A stretch of DNA of 6,219 bases from assembly GCA_004297645.1 (NCBI GenBank), contig SCUG01000364.1, positions 1 to 6,219 on the forward strand, given 5' to 3'. The stretch comes from Saprospiraceae bacterium. GTDB lineage: Bacteria > Bacteroidota > Bacteroidia > Chitinophagales > Saprospiraceae. The translations under genes were made by a program, and so were the position numbers. Shown piece by piece: positions 4,341 to 6,219 of this stretch. Each line of letters opens with the position of its first letter. Within the stretch, counting starts at the first letter, position 1. The notes beneath the pieces were generated by a model. The model ran no database searches, was not told the origin of the DNA, and worked only from the letters and a program-made list of their open reading frames with translations.

Positions 4341-6219
4341 TTATTCCGCCACGAGTACAATTTTTATCGCGTCGGCTTTGGCTATTTCTTTCAAAAAATT
4401 CCGCCATATAGCGTAACCACTGGCTGGCAGGCTGACCGGAAGCCTTTCAAAGCGGCGATCAATAATTATCTCGCCAGCTTCCAGCGCAGCGTGAAGATGG
4501 TAATGCCCATATTCTGAGTCGAAAATCAAATCATCTGAAGGGAGGCTTTCCACTTTGTAGCCGTGGGGAAGCAAGAGCGTAATCCTGTCTTCTTCGACGC
4601 TGGCCTCTTTGGACACGACGGGATGCTGCCGGTCTTCAACGGCAGGGGGCACATCGTTAAAGGGGTCTATGACATTCACCGGCACAAAAAGCCGCTTACC
4701 CGCCTTCGACCCGAACCAAGCCACTTGTGCCGAATAATTGACTTCCGCCGATGGCCTCTCCTCTGACGGCTCAATTTTCAACGTCTCGAGTTTGAAGCCA
4801 GGCAATGAACTGGCCTCTTGAAAAGCCTTCTGCAACTCCCCGGCCGAGAGGTTCGCCATTGCATCCCGGTACCACTCTTGCCTTTCCCCGGTCAGGTGCG
4901 AGCTGACCTGCACCTTTGCACTGCCGCCGCCATCTAAGGCCACGGTGACTTTGTTCCAGGCCAGGTTGGCAGCGGGAAGCATCTCCGGCGTTCTGCCTAT
5001 CTTGCCGCCGTCTTCGGTAATGAGCAACACGTTGCGGCCCGCATTGGAAGCACCGACGTAGTTCATAGGGAAGGTGTTGCTGGTGCATTCCAGCCAGATA
5101 TCCTCGGAGGGCACATACAAAATCATGTGGTTGAAAGAGGGGAATGCAAAGTCCCCGGTTATTTCATACTGCAATTCACCACTTCTGATGAGTACGGGGT
5201 AGGAGATGATGCCGGCTTCCGTCAGCAGAGATTTCATAAAATTGCTGACCGCTTTGCAGTCGCCATACTTTTTCTCTTCGACGTATTGGGCGGGAAAAGG
5301 CTGGTATCCCCCAATGCCCAACTGGACGCTCACATACCGCAAATTTTGTTGAATGAAACGGTACAACGCCTCGATTTTAGCACTGTCGGAGTCTGCATTT
5401 GCGGTGAGTTCCGCCACTTTCTCTTTCATGTGGGCCGACAATTCATAGCGTCCTTGCAGCAGCTTGTTCATAAATTTTCCGTAAGCATCCCAGCTCTCCA
5501 TACTGCCGGTGTATTTTTCTATTTCAAAAGCATGCGGCGCAATGAGCACATGAGGCAATAACCCGGACGAGGGTGGGCTATAAGGCTCGTAAGGGATGGC
5601 GGCCAAACCGGTTGCTTTCCATTGCAGTATTTTCCGGCCGTTCTGCATTTCTTCCACAGGTTCGATGTCCGTGTTCAGCGCTTTGTAACTGATGCCCAAA
5701 CCGGGGGGCAGGTCCAGCGTGAAGCTGGAATTTTGCACGGAGGTATTGAGCTCCTGAATATCCCAATCCGGGTAAAACATCAAATCGGTAATGCTGATGC
5801 TGTACTCGAACTCCACGGTAAAGGGATACTCCGTGTAGCCAGCCTCCATGATGTGATACTTGTCATCTTCGTAAATCGAAAAAGATGAAATGGCGCTCTC
5901 CTCTCTTACCTCATTTTTTTTGATGCTGCGAATGAGGTGCCCCATCCCGTCGTAAATGTTGCCTTTTATCTTCTCCACTTTTCGGGAAGGGCTGACGTGC
6001 AACACCAACTGTTCGAAATCGTTTTTTTCATTGAGCAGGGTGACCACCAGCTTTTCGTAAAGCTTAGCCTCGCCGGGAGATTTCACCACGAGCAAAATGT
6101 CCTGGTTGCGGATGACACTGTTGGCATTTTTCAAAAGCTCTGGCGAAATACCGGATACAGCATATCCGCCGCTTTCCTGCATCCATGCCAGGGTGGGCAA
6201 CAAAATGAACCATAAAATG
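4341..6219 (-). CDS. DUF3857 / transglutaminase-like secreted protein, start just outside window
   Basis: The frame runs from the window edge to TAA at 4341-4343. Numbering from the TTG at 6203 gives 620 residues, but the frame continues upstream with five more codons (ILWFI), forming a hydrophobic segment ILWFILLPTLAW that looks like a signal-peptide core; the true start is probably a few codons beyond the window. A DUF3857 beta-rich domain covers about 45-210. A transglutaminase-like core follows at about 270-375, with NLRYVSVQLGIGGYQPFPA, then YGDCKA (Cys316), FNHMILYVP (His359) and WLECTS (Glu372), a plausible Cys-His-acid triad. The C-terminal 200 or so residues are beta-rich, as in DUF3858-type tails. 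The protein probably acts in the periplasm or at the cell surface; whether it is a protease, cross-linker or non-catalytic is unknown. It is co-directional with the receptor gene 353 bp downstream, but an operon is not supported. Confidence 0.88.
   Translation of the reverse strand, partial: ILWFILLPTLAWMQESGGYAVSGISPELLKNANSVIRNQDILLVVKSPGEAKLYEKLVVTLLNEKNDFEQLVLHVSPSRKVEKIKGNIYDGMGHLIRSIKKNEVREESAISSFSIYEDDKYHIMEAGYTEYPFTVEFEYSISITDLMFYPDWDIQELNTSVQNSSFTLDLPPGLGISYKALNTDIEPVEEMQNGRKILQWKATGLAAIPYEPYSPPSSGLLPHVLIAPHAFEIEKYTGSMESWDAYGKFMNKLLQGRYELSAHMKEKVAELTANADSDSAKIEALYRFIQQNLRYVSVQLGIGGYQPFPAQYVEEKKYGDCKAVSNFMKSLLTEAGIISYPVLIRSGELQYEITGDFAFPSFNHMILYVPSEDIWLECTSNTFPMNYVGASNAGRNVLLITEDGGKIGRTPEMLPAANLAWNKVTVALDGGGSAKVQVSSHLTGERQEWYRDAMANLSAGELQKAFQEASSLPGFKLETLKIEPSEERPSAEVNYSAQVAWFGSKAGKRLFVPVNVIDPFNDVPPAVEDRQHPVVSKEASVEEDRITLLLPHGYKVESLPSDDLIFDSEYGHYHLHAALEAGEIIIDRRFERLPVSLPASGYAIWRNFLKEIAKADAIKIVLVAE

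Noticed and set aside
4341..6203. TTG at 6203 as the true start of the DUF3857 protein
   Set aside because: Five further in-frame codons encode hydrophobic residues that complete a signal-peptide core, so the start is probably outside the window. The ATG at 6213-6211 is out of frame.
1..6219. CRISPR array, transposon, tRNA/rRNA gene, toxin-antitoxin or defence cassette
   Set aside because: No spaced direct repeats, transposase motifs, clover-leaf-like sequence or small paired genes were seen on either strand.

Overview
This is an ordinary-looking chromosomal segment, most likely from a member of the Bacteroidota (Saprospirales/Cytophagales-like, inferred rather than proven). The reasons are a large Oar-type TonB-dependent receptor with a carboxypeptidase-regulatory-like N-terminal domain, a secreted DUF3857/transglutaminase-like protein, no Shine-Dalgarno sequence before the receptor start, and sequences matching the Bacteroidota -7 promoter element TAnnTTTG.

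Layout: (1) Positions 1-369, plus strand: the C-terminal end of a superfamily 1 (Upf1/Dna2-like) helicase, cut by the window edge, with a degenerate C-rich heptamer repeat translated in frame just before its conserved IITPYRAQ block. (2) Positions 370-693: a convergent intergenic region with a strong intrinsic terminator for the minus-strand gene and several small inverted repeats. (3) Positions 694-3987, minus strand: a complete 1097-residue Oar-like TonB-dependent outer-membrane receptor. (4) Positions 3988-4340: a gap holding two copies of a -7-like sequence arranged as an 18-bp direct repeat, then a long putative leader with a perfect 12-bp hairpin and a 27-codon mini-ORF that stops in the hairpin loop. 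(5) Positions 4341 to the window end, minus strand: a nearly complete DUF3857/transglutaminase-like secreted protein whose start lies just outside the window.

The receptor and the DUF3857 gene point the same way, but the 353-bp gap with its own promoter-like sequences suggests separate transcription. No SusD partner is visible, so this is not a standard Sus-type glycan locus, and the receptor's substrate cannot be read from context. I found no RNA gene, CRISPR array, transposase, defence system or other clearly undescribed system. The points most worth a second look are the in-frame heptamer tract and the structured, repeat-bearing region upstream of the receptor.
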